Shown here one piece after another: positions 19,301 to 27,436 of a stretch of DNA of 64,000 nt. A program made the translations under genes and the position numbers. The stretch lies in the NCBI RefSeq assembly GCF_021462415.1, contig NZ_JAKEDS010000003.1:666182-730181 (forward strand), written 5' to 3'. The stretch's first letter is position 1, and each line of letters opens with the position of its first letter. The notes under the pieces are model-generated. The model was not told the origin of the DNA, did no database searches, and worked only from the letters and a program-made list of their open reading frames with translations. This stretch comes from Rhodohalobacter sp. 614A. GTDB lineage: Bacteria > Bacteroidota > Rhodothermia > Balneolales > Balneolaceae.

Positions 19301-19816
19301 CACAACCACATTCACGCCGGGAAGTGGAGATCCATCAATGGCATCTACAACCGTACCACTAACCACTCGTTCAAAAAAAACCGGTTCCTGAGAGTCTTCT
19401 GCTACTTTGATCAACAGATACCCTTCCCTGGAAAACTGATAGTCCAGGCCGGTATCTACAAGAACCTGATCGAGGGCCGAGCTAACACCAATACTTTCAG
19501 ATTGAAGAGTAATATGTTTGTCCGGGATAATATCCCCGTGGAATGTGAGCTTCATTCCGGTAACCGAGGCTATTTCGTGCAGCGCTTCTACTAACGGTAA
19601 TTCAACCAGATCAAGACGAATTCTTTTTTCAAACTCCGTCTTATAAAACATATCCTGAAGATCAGCATATGTAATTTTTTGATATTCGACCTTTGAATAA
19701 TGTTCATTTGTCTGATATGCCGACAAAGAAGCAGGCAGAAGTCCCACCAGCACTACAGCAATTGAGCACAAAAGTATCTTACTCAATACTTTATAAATCT
19801 GTATTCCATTTACCAT
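16370..19816 (-). CDS. SusC/RagA TonB-dependent transporter with STN domain (module A)
   Basis: This 1148-residue outer-membrane transporter has, in order: a signal region, a secretin/TonB short N-terminal (STN) domain (residues about 55-135, with the PDKHITLQSE strand), a carboxypeptidase-regulatory-like domain (about 150-235, SGTVVDAIDGSPLPGVNVVV), a TonB box region (LLDDVVVVGYG), a plug (RIRGTGTVNNADPLIVIDG), and a 22-strand barrel ending in ISIDF. The STN domain is the hallmark of transporters that signal through FecR to an ECF sigma factor, and both partners lie immediately upstream. Its substrate is unproven; the downstream iol genes point to an inositol-containing compound. Confidence 0.93.
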   Translation of the reverse strand: MVNGIQIYKVLSKILLCSIAVVLVGLLPASLSAYQTNEHYSKVEYQKITYADLQDMFYKTEFEKRIRLDLVELPLVEALHEIASVTGMKLTFHGDIIPDKHITLQSESIGVSSALDQVLVDTGLDYQFSREGYLLIKVAEDSQEPVFFERVVSGTVVDAIDGSPLPGVNVVVVGSEETSGGIIGTTTDIEGIFELNVPDDLNTLLLTSIGYVEQTIELEGRTELTIQLERATELLDDVVVVGYGMQRQERVTGSISSVRADQLDDQPVTDLSTALQGRASGVEIVRSGGDPGASGAIRIRGTGTVNNADPLIVIDGMPSDMRSLNNISSDNVESIDVLKDASSAAIYGNRAANGVIIVTTKRGQLNQELQVRFNSSIGFSNPISTIDVLDAPTLAELKRERYVNDGIPVNPIWEDPAYQTQQTNWQEELLGVGTIQDYNLSLQGGNSTSSYFVSGNYTDEQGMMKSSYFDRYSMKINSNHNVSDRLTIRQTLSLSKTSGNTLNTQSAQTGVLWSAIRFHPGLPVQYEDGSYSSSQISGEFGDINNPIFTVEEDSDANSNRRRVLGNVEAELDLLDGVSLRGNIGMDYQLNDFYTYNIIIDDQIRARSRNSLEREYGESTNILSELFLNFNKFISQSHNIEGLAGIILEKSNGESFLASRQDFADESEAQRVLDAGNTVYLANGAKWEDGLLSYLGRVNYSYNDKYLLTGSIRYDGSSRFSSDNRWGIFPAFSGGWRISEESFFNPLKSFISNMRLTVGWGRSGNQSIARHQFLGLYSQNAQYSFEGAQIRGISQTRIPNRDISWETVEMVNFGLHTRLLNDRVNATIEYFVRDSKDVLLAPPILGTLGTATVPDINVGEIRNKGVEIEVGYTGNVGQLNFNVTGNASIIRNEVTNLNDDFLSSRTYGRPNEELARTFEGHPIATFYGWKTDGLYQNQAEINSDPNIANDSRKTNIQPGDVRFLDLNGDRRITSEDRTILGSPHPDVTYGLSTSFGFKNLSLDLHFAGAAGVEIFNADRMQGLDPTYPFNMYEEVQNRWHGEGTSNSIPRMTTLRDNLNHRSSDLFIENGNYFRLKTLTLGYELPPNVNSFVGTSGIRIYATGVNVFTLTPYSGIDPELGYTDGNLQRNVDFAQYPQPRSWTFGISIDF

Positions 19817-19919
19817 TTTTTTTATTTGTTAGGTTGACATTTTGTTTATAAAAAGCGCTACCAATCACGATTCATAACAGCCGCTCCTGACACTTAACTT
19901 GTACCAAACTCCTATTAGG

Positions 19920-20987
19920 TTAATAGAAGTTTATTTCTCTCTCGTTGCGTGTGTACCCTATCTCCAGTGAAGCGGCGATGACAGAAAGAATTTCATCTAA
20001 CTCGGCATACTGAAAGGTACTTGTGAAAGGCACATCCATCATATCTTCATCGTCTAGAAAAATATTAACATCAAACCGACGCTCGATATCTCTGAATACT
20101 TTATAAAGCGGAACACTATCGAAATGCATACCTCCACTGGTCCAGATCATATGGTATCTGGGATCGACTTTAACGGCGGGGGATAAACCTTCTCCCCGAA
20201 TCAACTCTGTTTTAAAACCTTTGGTAAGAATAACTTCAGGCTGGTCTTCAGATTCAGTAACTATTGACTTCACAGAAACCTTGCCCTCGCGTACTACAAC
20301 TTCCATTTCGGAATCTTCTTCCCAGCCCCGCACATTAAATTCTGTTCCTAAAACCTGAACCTCAGCTTCATGAGAATGAACAATGAACGGCTGATCCGGA
20401 TCGTGTGCCACCTTGAAGAAAGCCTCCCCATCCAGGTAAACTTCACGTTTCGATCCACGAAATTCTTTTGGAAAGCGAATGGAACTGGCTGAATTTAAAA
20501 CCACTTCTGTACCGTCAGAAAAGCGAACTTTTGCTTTTTCTCCACGACTGGTTACCATTTCCTGCATTTGGTAAAACATCGATTTTTCAGCTATTTCTTC
20601 CGACTTCAGCTCCAGTTGAGTCAGGTAATAAGAAAATGAACCGGCAATAAACATGACCAAAACAACAGCTGCTGCACGCAGTACGTACATCATTGTTTTT
20701 GAATCTGAATAAACTGCAGACTGCTTCCTCGCACTCCTCTCTCTCTTTTCAGACACAACTCGCAGAGGCTTCTGCTTTTCTAACCTGAATTGCTGCCACG
20801 CATGCTCTACATCAACGGAGAAATTTTCTTCAGGAGTCATTCTCCAGATTTCTTCAATCTCTTCTACAAGCTTCCTGTTGTCGGCATTCTGATTCATCCA
20901 TTCTTCCAGGCTTCGTCTTTCCTCGAAAGTGGCGTTTCCGGTAACATACCGCTGAATCAAAACCCATGTTTTTTTCTGTAAATCCAA
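19920..20987 (-). CDS. FecR-family anti-sigma factor (module A)
   Basis: This 355-residue protein has a cytoplasmic N-terminal sigma-binding region, one transmembrane helix (residues about 102-122, RAAAVVLVMFIAGSF) and a periplasmic FecR domain (VLNSASSIRFPKEF; GEAFFKVAHDPDQPFIVHS; VLGTEFNVRGW). A C-terminal DUF4974/STN-like domain begins near MHFDSVPLYKVFRDIERRF. It should hold the ECF sigma factor (21343-21936) inactive until SusC reports ligand. The only in-frame start is TTG at 20987, because a stop lies two codons upstream. A 355-base gap separates it from the sigma gene, consistent with its own promoter driven by that sigma factor. Confidence 0.9.
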   Translation of the reverse strand: MDLQKKTWVLIQRYVTGNATFEERRSLEEWMNQNADNRKLVEEIEEIWRMTPEENFSVDVEHAWQQFRLEKQKPLRVVSEKRERSARKQSAVYSDSKTMMYVLRAAAVVLVMFIAGSFSYYLTQLELKSEEIAEKSMFYQMQEMVTSRGEKAKVRFSDGTEVVLNSASSIRFPKEFRGSKREVYLDGEAFFKVAHDPDQPFIVHSHEAEVQVLGTEFNVRGWEEDSEMEVVVREGKVSVKSIVTESEDQPEVILTKGFKTELIRGEGLSPAVKVDPRYHMIWTSGGMHFDSVPLYKVFRDIERRFDVNIFLDDEDMMDVPFTSTFQYAELDEILSVIAASLEIGYTRNEREINFY

Positions 20988-21342
20988 TGGTTATCTATCG
21001 AAGTTTTGGTTTCTGTTCTAACCTATGCCTTCAAACCCAGCTCAATTATTTAAGCTTGTTTGAATATCTGTTTTGGATGTATCTGTGTATAAAACAACTG
21101 TAAATCCCGACACCCTGTAATTTTTTTGAAAAAAATTTGAGTCTGTAGGAAATATATCCCCAAAAGTGCCCTCACAAAGCAAATAAGAACATTTCTTTCT
21201 TATCGGGGAGAGAAAATTACTTCTTCTTTTGTCTGGATATTGAAGACAGGTACTCTTTTATAACGATTTATCCAGTTCAGAATAAGGCAGGTTTTTTAAA
21301 CGGTTCGCTATAAACATCCGGATCAAAAAAAGAAGATCCGGG
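20988..21342. other. Sigma-fecR intergenic region, module A
   Basis: These 355 bases have no coding signal. They hold an A/T homopolymer block at 21118-21138, about 130 bases upstream of fecR, and a 7-bp inverted repeat next to the sigma stop (CCGGATC at 21318-21324, GATCCGG at 21335-21341). The repeat lacks a T tract on the coding strand, so it is at best a weak terminator. A promoter for fecR probably lies between the A/T block and the gene. Confidence 0.45.
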
Positions 21343-21936
21343 TCAGAGTATGCGTAATGCAACAAGAAAAAAGGGCATCAGATATGCTAACCGATTGCGA
21401 AGGATTTTAAGAGTTCGTGTCATCTGAGATTCAACGGTTTTAACCGATACTCCCATCACTTCGGCAATTTCTTCATAGGTAAGTCCGTCGTATCTATGAA
21501 GTTTATACGTCATACGGCTCCTTTCAGGTAACTCTTCGACAGCTTGTTTAATCGCTTGCCTTATCTGCTCCTCACGGGTTTTATCTTTGAATTCCGGCAT
21601 AATGATTACCTCTTTGGTTGACATCCATTCAGGGTCGTATTTGTTTTCCACTCTCTTGTGTTTCAAATAATTCAGGCTCTCATTCCGAACAATTTTATAA
21701 AAGTAAGATTTCACAGAACCTTTCAAATCCCACTCTTCACCATTCTCCCAACAATCTGCAAAAAGTTCCTGAACCAGTTCTTCGGCAACCGCTTTTGTTT
21801 TCAGATAGCGCCATGCAAATCTGACGAGTTGCGCATAAAATCGTTTGTATAAAAATTCAAACGCAATCTCATCATCTTCGAAAACAAAAGCCTCCCAAAG
21901 CTCTTCATCACTAACATGTTGGAAGTGATTTTTCAT
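21343..21936 (-). CDS. ECF sigma factor, Bacteroides-expansion type (module A)
   Basis: This 197-residue ECF sigma-70 factor has region 2 with AFEFLYKRFYAQLVRFAWRY and AEELVQELFADCW, and region 4 with LPERSRMTYKLHRYDGLTYEEIAEVMGVS as the helix-turn-helix. The chain ends in a hydrophobic stretch (LAYLMPFFLVALRIL), a feature also seen in the two other sigma factors of this window. It should transcribe fecR and susCD of module A after release by the FecR protein. The start is ATG at 21936. A 310-base gap upstream holds its promoter region. Confidence 0.92.
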   Translation of the reverse strand: MKNHFQHVSDEELWEAFVFEDDEIAFEFLYKRFYAQLVRFAWRYLKTKAVAEELVQELFADCWENGEEWDLKGSVKSYFYKIVRNESLNYLKHKRVENKYDPEWMSTKEVIIMPEFKDKTREEQIRQAIKQAVEELPERSRMTYKLHRYDGLTYEEIAEVMGVSVKTVESQMTRTLKILRNRLAYLMPFFLVALRIL

Positions 21937-22246
21937 TTTGAAAATGAATTACACATTCTTAGGAAATAACGGTTATGGCAGATGTTAAAATTTTCTATTA
22001 AAGTATTTATTTAATTTTTTTATGCAAACCTATCCATTTGATTTTTATTCATTTCCCTGCAATAGAGAGAATTCCGCCCTTGATTTTTATTCAAAATCCA
22101 ACCATCTGCAAATCATTGTAAGAAAGATGTTTACAGGCATTATTTATAAAAATATTATATCACTTCCGGTATTTTTTACCCATCGAATAAAAAAATAAAG
22201 AGTCAAAAAAATGCCTGATTCCTTGTCAAATCAATGGTGCAAAAAT
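21937..22246. other. AT-rich intergenic region upstream of sigma, module A
   Basis: This gap lies between the octaheme gene and the module A sigma gene. It contains a 14-base direct repeat (22038-22051 and 22080-22093) and a possible Bacteroidota -7 element (CAAACCTA on the plus strand, 22025-22032, which reads TAGGTTTG on the coding strand). I found no -33 element at the usual spacing, no convincing terminator and no small ORF with coding character. Confidence 0.4.
22038..22093. repeat. Tandem 14-base direct repeat upstream of module A sigma gene
   Basis: TTGATTTTTATTCA occurs exactly at 22038-22051 and again at 22080-22093. The starts are 42 bases apart, close to four helical turns, so both copies face the same side of the DNA. 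This layout fits a pair of binding sites upstream of the sigma promoter. AT-richness makes chance recurrence possible. Confidence 0.4.
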
Positions 22247-24502
22247 CTACATCTCTCTTTCAATCATCTGTAAAATCTGCTGGATGCGAGTATTATCCGG
22301 ATGGATCTGGCTGAGGATTTGTGCCTGTTCCAGCGCCTTGCCATATTGCTCCTGCTGCATGTAGAGAGTCATCAGTCCATAGCGATAATCTCCGTTGTTG
22401 GGCTCGAGTTCAATTGCATCCAGGTAGGCATTTTCTGCTTCAGAATATTGTTCAAGAGTTTGGTTTGCGATGGCAAGATTGTAAAAAACCCGGCTTTGTT
22501 GGGGGCTTAATTTCGATGCCTGTTCAAAATATTCAACGGCATCCTCAAGACGGTTTTCTTCGGATAAAAGAAGTGCAAGCGAATAATATGCCTGGCCAAA
22601 TTCCGGCTCCTGTTCAATAACTTCTCTCAACAGTTTTTCGGCCTCATTGTTCTGCCCCCGGCTATTGTACAAATATGCCAAATTGATACGTGCAGGGTTA
22701 AATTCCGGGTCCCGTTCAAGAGCTCCCTGGTACGCCTGTATGGCTTGTTCAATTTCTCCTTTTTGTTCCAAAAACTGGCCACGATTCATTTCTCCCTGGG
22801 GGAAATACCTGTTTACTTCCAGAGAAGCCCTGTACTCCTGTAAAGCATTTCTGAAGTGATTTTTGTAGGCGTCTCCAAAATCTTCCTCCGTAAAAGCATT
22901 CAGGTTTTGCATGGCAGATAACCGGACGGAACGGGCAGAATCATTTAAAGCTCTTCTCAGAATAAGAGACCTCATTTCCGGCTGAAGATTTTCAACCGCT
23001 TTTGCAGCACTGCTCCGGACCAATGCTGATTCTGATTCTAATGCTTCCCGAATCAACTCACTCGTATTCATATCCGGAAAATGACCGGCATACCAGACTG
23101 CGGTTGCCCGAATAATCTCGGGCTGAGATGGATCATTTATTAATTCTCTGAGACCCATTTGAACTCCCGGAGTGCTTTCCTCTGCATGATCAGCCCGGAC
23201 CAGAATATCGGTAAAGTGAGGAGGCCGATCCTCTCCATACCATTCCGTTATGGCGCGGCTGGCCCATTCAGGTGTTTGATCCGTATGGCAATCATTACAG
23301 GCGTTTGGTGTACCAAATTGGGCTGTTTGATCGGGACGCGGAATACGAAAACTGTGGTCACGACGGAAATCATTTCCCATATATGTTCTGCCGGTCATAT
23401 GGCAGTTCACACATTGGGATGCTTCTGTACTCGCCTCATGAAAATGATGTTCCGGCGAGTTGTACTCCTGAACATGGCATTGCATACAAAGTTGGTTGCC
23501 GGCCAGAGGTTGCTTCAATTCAAGTGTATGAGGATTGTGGCAGTCGGTACACTTTATGCCATTTGCATACATCTTGCTCTGCAGAAATGAACCATAAACG
23601 TACACTTCTCCTTTGATCTGTCCGTCTGCAAAATAGTTGTCAGGATGAGGCAGCATCGGGTCAAAATGATCTAGAAATTCATCCCCGTGAATATAATCAT
23701 CCGTTAGTTTTTGCCGAAATGAATGGCAGGGTGCGCAAGTATTGATCTGATCTTTTTGAGATACAAATGACGGCAAATCCAGATCCTGGCGGATGCGTTT
23801 GTCAGAAGCATTTTCAGCTTCAGGACTGTTCATAAATTCCACATGATCGGCACCGGGACCATGACACGCCTCACAGCTTACATCAATAACCGACCAGGTT
23901 GTGTGAAAAGAGTCGGCCTCGGCAATGTAGTTTTGCTTCAAATTCGTAGAGTGACAATCGGCACACATGGTATTCCAGTTCATCCCGGCGCCCGTCCAGT
24001 GTAGCCAGTCACCCGCTTCGGATGGCTCATCCGGTTGAAGTGAGTACCAGCGATTTTCTTCAACATCCCAGGCTATCTGAAGAGCTTGAAGTTTGCCTTT
24101 TCCAATATCAACCAGGTACTGCTGCAGAGGCTCCCAGCCAAACGTATAGGATATTTCATAAATAGCCGGAGTTCCATCGGGTCCGGGCGCTTCTACCATG
24201 TAGGATTCTCCATCTCTGAAGAAACGATAGGTCTCGTTCCCATTTATGAATTCAACGTTACTGAAATCGCCACGAACAGAGGCGCTGTCCGGTTCGGCAA
24301 TAGCATAGTCGTGATAAGATCCCTGCCACTCTTCCCATTCTTTATTATGGCACGATTGGCAGGTTTGTCCGCCAACAAAACGATGATCAACAGAACCCTG
24401 CCCGGATCCTTCCATGCCGCTATATCCAGAACGGCTGCAACTGTATACAATGCAAAAACATAGAAAGAGAAACAGTACAAAAATCAGTTTATATCGCGAC
24501 AT
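22247..24502 (-). CDS. Octaheme c-type cytochrome with HEAT and TPR repeats (lipoprotein)
   Basis: This 751-residue protein has a lipoprotein signal (FLFLCFCIVYSC, Cys22). Eight CxxCH heme sites follow, at residues 48, 180, 210, 256, 318, 339, 364 and 402. A HEAT-like region (about 440-540, SALVRSSAAKAVENLQPEMR) and five or more TPR units (about 565-750, such as AVEYFEQASKLSP) come next. The heme block resembles the cytochrome c554-like domain found in multiheme TPR proteins of Bacteroidota and Planctomycetota. A periplasmic or outer-membrane electron-transfer or redox enzyme role is inferred; the substrate is unknown. The ankyrin lipoprotein gene is 41 bases upstream. A decayed copy of this gene's 3' end lies at 39555-39665. 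Confidence 0.85.
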   Translation of the reverse strand: MSRYKLIFVLFLFLCFCIVYSCSRSGYSGMEGSGQGSVDHRFVGGQTCQSCHNKEWEEWQGSYHDYAIAEPDSASVRGDFSNVEFINGNETYRFFRDGESYMVEAPGPDGTPAIYEISYTFGWEPLQQYLVDIGKGKLQALQIAWDVEENRWYSLQPDEPSEAGDWLHWTGAGMNWNTMCADCHSTNLKQNYIAEADSFHTTWSVIDVSCEACHGPGADHVEFMNSPEAENASDKRIRQDLDLPSFVSQKDQINTCAPCHSFRQKLTDDYIHGDEFLDHFDPMLPHPDNYFADGQIKGEVYVYGSFLQSKMYANGIKCTDCHNPHTLELKQPLAGNQLCMQCHVQEYNSPEHHFHEASTEASQCVNCHMTGRTYMGNDFRRDHSFRIPRPDQTAQFGTPNACNDCHTDQTPEWASRAITEWYGEDRPPHFTDILVRADHAEESTPGVQMGLRELINDPSQPEIIRATAVWYAGHFPDMNTSELIREALESESALVRSSAAKAVENLQPEMRSLILRRALNDSARSVRLSAMQNLNAFTEEDFGDAYKNHFRNALQEYRASLEVNRYFPQGEMNRGQFLEQKGEIEQAIQAYQGALERDPEFNPARINLAYLYNSRGQNNEAEKLLREVIEQEPEFGQAYYSLALLLSEENRLEDAVEYFEQASKLSPQQSRVFYNLAIANQTLEQYSEAENAYLDAIELEPNNGDYRYGLMTLYMQQEQYGKALEQAQILSQIHPDNTRIQQILQMIEREM

Positions 24503-24543
24503 GAAAACAAATTCTGCTAACTGCTAAAAAAATGTCAAGACAA

Positions 24544-25164
24544 TTAATTCTCCAATAAAGTTACAACATCTGTATGACCATTGTTTGATGCAAAATCGAT
24601 AGCTTTTTCACCATCCGTATCTTCCATATTTGGATCTGCGCCATACTCCAAAAGCAGTTCCACAACCTCAGTATTTCCCTCGGCTGCAGCATACATCAGG
24701 GGTGTCCATCCCTCAATATTGTCTTTTGCATTTGGACTTGCTCCATTTTCAAGTAAAAACTCTACTGTTTCAGGAAAAGGACCGCTGGCTGCAAACATAA
24801 GTGAAGTACGTCCCTCACTATTAACTTTGTTGATCTCGGTACCCTCTTTAGCTAATAATTGAACAATTTCGGTGTGGCCGTTATATGCGGCAAACATCAT
24901 TGCTGTGCGATCTAATTCGTCCGCATCCTGCACATCCACACCCTGAAGAATGGCCTGTCTTACAAGTTCAATATTCCCATTTAAAGAAGCATCACGCAAG
25001 TCGGATGCTGAGAGGCTGTTCGATCCGGAAGATTCAGCTTGAGATATGCTTGTTCCCTCACTCTGTGAAACCGGTTGTTGTTTTCCTTCATTTTTACATG
25101 AAAAAAGAAGGACAAGGCTAATAATAACTATTCCAGAAAAGATACTCTTATTACCATACATCAT
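24544..25164 (-). CDS. Ankyrin-repeat lipoprotein, intact copy
   Basis: This 206-residue protein has a lipoprotein signal (IVIISLVLLFSC, Cys23), a Ser/Gln-rich linker and four ankyrin repeats, for example DRTAMMFAAYNGHTEIVQLL and GWTPLMYAAAEGNTEVVELL. It is probably periplasmic and a protein-protein adaptor. Its tight position before the octaheme gene suggests that protein as partner, as ankyrin proteins are known to help some periplasmic heme enzymes. Bases 24731-25067 match 39691-40027 at 320 of 337 positions without gaps. The gene starts 93 bases after a strong terminator, so it begins a new transcript. Confidence 0.85.
   Translation of the reverse strand: MMYGNKSIFSGIVIISLVLLFSCKNEGKQQPVSQSEGTSISQAESSGSNSLSASDLRDASLNGNIELVRQAILQGVDVQDADELDRTAMMFAAYNGHTEIVQLLAKEGTEINKVNSEGRTSLMFAASGPFPETVEFLLENGASPNAKDNIEGWTPLMYAAAEGNTEVVELLLEYGADPNMEDTDGEKAIDFASNNGHTDVVTLLEN
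24731..25067. repeat. Direct repeat, left copy (ankyrin coding sequence)
   Basis: This segment aligns without gaps to 39691-40027 in the same orientation, with 17 mismatches in 337 bases counted by eye. Identity falls sharply on both sides. The pair brackets the sulfatase/SusCD island, with a spacing of 14,960 bases. Confidence 0.9.
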
Positions 25165-25256
25165 GACTACAAGTTATAATTTTGAAAGGATAAATGAAGG
25201 TTTATCTGCAATTTATCATTCATTGGAGGAACAGATCTGTGCTTTCAAAAGCTGAC

Positions 25257-25284
25257 AAAAAATCCAGACAATTTCTTTGTCCGG
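25257..25284 (-). terminator. Rho-independent terminator after the sulfatase run
   Basis: On the minus strand CCGGACAA pairs with TTGTCTGG (8 bp, one G-U) around a 5-base loop, followed by A and then six T residues. It lies about 53 bases after the stop of the last sulfatase gene. It separates the sulfatase transcript from the ankyrin-octaheme pair. Confidence 0.82.
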
Positions 25285-25336
25285 GACGCGCCAATCTGGC
25301 TGTAAATCATGGTTCATTTGGTTTGACCGGATTTAT

Positions 25337-27307
25337 CTATGGTGAAAAATTTCCAATCCAACCCATATCAATTTCAAGGCCAACAGCCTCAGCATTCATA
25401 TTCCATTTATCCAGAAGGTGCATTACAATTCGGTGATCCTGATTGCCCCATTGCAATCCATTTGTTCTTTTCGACATTTCAATGACGGCATCTTTGATCT
25501 GTTGACTCTCATCATCCACACTGTCAATTGCATTTAATACAAACTCGCGAACCATCGAATCATCATGCTCCAAGAGTTCAATAAACTCCTGCCGTGCAAT
25601 ATCCTTCTCCGCCATCGAATAAAGTGCCTCGGCCATCATTGAATGAACAAATGGCGCCGACTCTTCCGAAACGGCTGTTTTCAACTCTCCAGCAGCAGAA
25701 TCGGCGCTTTCACCAAGTATCCGAAGAGCAACTGCTGCCCAATATCGCTTTACAGAGTCTTCTGATGTCAGCAATCTTGTAAACTCCGGAACATCCTGTT
25801 CGGTGGCAGAGACAGCTCTGTTTGCAATATCAATCCACTCTTCAACATCTATATTTTCCTGGCGGATATAATCATATAAAGCTTGTTCCTGTCCAACAGA
25901 CCTCATCAGACACTCCGGCATTACACCTGTATCTTTGATCTCCACCATCCAACCCTTCGTCTCAGCTCTCATTTCATTTAAAACATCCTGATATTCCGGG
26001 TTATCCACCAGGTTGTGCACTTCCCAGGGATCATTTTGGGTGTCGTAAAGTTCTTCAACAGGTTTGGTGCCAAAGAACCGGTTTTGTACTTCATTGCAGT
26101 TTCCGGCGGCACAAGTCTGTCTCCAGGATTGAGCACCGGTGGCTATAAAAAGAAAATCCACATTTTGTCCGTACATCCTGAAAGGCATATAATTGCGTAT
26201 GTATCGAAAGCGGCGGTTTCTAGCGGCTCGGCTCATATCGTAGCGTTCATCCATTCGTCCCCGGAACATGTACACATATTCGGAAGGATCCGTTGCCTGG
26301 TCACCCAAAAATGCATGACCCTGCATAATATCTGGGACTTCCACCCCCGCGATACTCAAAATAGTGGGAGCAAGATCCACAAAACTTACCATTCGATCTA
26401 CTTTACTACCGGGTTGTCCGGCCGGCCATAGATCTTTGTATTTTTCAGGAATGGATATAACGAGTGGCACTCTTGTGCCGGTTTCGTAGACAAAACGCTT
26501 GCTGCGCGGCAGAACACCTCCATGGTCTCCATAATAGAAAATAATGGTGTTATCAGCTTCCCCGCTCATCTCCAGTTCCCGGAGTTTATCCCCTACCCAT
26601 GCATCCATATCTTCAATGTTATCGTAATACTGAGCCCACTGTTGGCGGAGCTCGGGTGTATCTGGATGATAGGGAGGCAAATCTACTTCAGCAGGGTCGT
26701 GGCGTAATTCCTCATCCGGTTTTACCCGAAAAAGAGAACTTTCATGGGTGATATTAGTGTTAAATACCGCAAAAAACGGCTGGTCTTCTTCCCGGTTGTT
26801 GTAATGCGCCTCATTGCTCGACTCATTCCAAATCCCGTTAGTTTGTTCTTCGGCGATATTGTAATCCTCTTTCGAATTATTTGTAACATAATAGCCGGAA
26901 TTTTTTAGCAGCTGCGGGAAGAATTGAATCAGCTCTGTAACCGGATAATTGCTCCTCATATGTTGTGTTCCATTCGATGGAGGATACATTCCCGTGATGA
27001 TGGTATTCCGCGCGGGAGCACAAACCGGTGCATTGGCGTAAGCATGAGTATAGGTGAATCCGCTGTCGGCTAATCTATCGATGTTTGGAGTGGCAGCAAA
27101 CCCATCTCCATAAGCACTGATGTAAGGGCTGTTGTCTTCGCTGACCAGCCATAAGATGTTTGGTCGATCATTATCTTGTGCCAAACCAACGTTTGTCATA
27201 GACATGACTGTAGTAGTAATCATGCATAAGAGGCTGGCCGGCCATTTTAAGCGATATGACGATTTAAATGAATTCTTCTTAAACATTCTGCACGACTTTT
27301 TGCTCAT
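25337..27307 (-). CDS. Sulfatase with C-terminal HEAT repeats (heparan N-sulfatase-like)
   Basis: This 656-residue S1-family sulfatase has the formylglycine motif CAPAR (Cys96 to Arg100), followed by NTIITG. The N-terminal metal motif is SEDNSPYISAYGD, with the later site IIFYYGDHGGVLPRSKRFVYE. The EDNSP form and the general layout resemble the heparan N-sulfatase-like branch. A HEAT-like region follows the catalytic domain (about 510-620). An N-terminal hydrophobic segment ending in VGLAQ predicts export; the start could be the ATG at codon 8. As a Cys-type enzyme it needs a formylglycine-generating enzyme, which is not in the window. It is the last gene of the four-sulfatase run. Confidence 0.85.
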   Translation of the reverse strand: MSKKSCRMFKKNSFKSSYRLKWPASLLCMITTTVMSMTNVGLAQDNDRPNILWLVSEDNSPYISAYGDGFAATPNIDRLADSGFTYTHAYANAPVCAPARNTIITGMYPPSNGTQHMRSNYPVTELIQFFPQLLKNSGYYVTNNSKEDYNIAEEQTNGIWNESSNEAHYNNREEDQPFFAVFNTNITHESSLFRVKPDEELRHDPAEVDLPPYHPDTPELRQQWAQYYDNIEDMDAWVGDKLRELEMSGEADNTIIFYYGDHGGVLPRSKRFVYETGTRVPLVISIPEKYKDLWPAGQPGSKVDRMVSFVDLAPTILSIAGVEVPDIMQGHAFLGDQATDPSEYVYMFRGRMDERYDMSRAARNRRFRYIRNYMPFRMYGQNVDFLFIATGAQSWRQTCAAGNCNEVQNRFFGTKPVEELYDTQNDPWEVHNLVDNPEYQDVLNEMRAETKGWMVEIKDTGVMPECLMRSVGQEQALYDYIRQENIDVEEWIDIANRAVSATEQDVPEFTRLLTSEDSVKRYWAAVALRILGESADSAAGELKTAVSEESAPFVHSMMAEALYSMAEKDIARQEFIELLEHDDSMVREFVLNAIDSVDDESQQIKDAVIEMSKRTNGLQWGNQDHRIVMHLLDKWNMNAEAVGLEIDMGWIGNFSP

Positions 27308-27436
27308 AAAAATTGCTGTGTTGCTTCATTTCCTTGATAAATGCAGCGCTTCCTCTCAACACCAATTTCAAGAAATCTTCTTATGCTGATGCCCTTTTTC
27401 CATAGAGAAAAAGCACCGGTTTGAGAGATTAAACTG

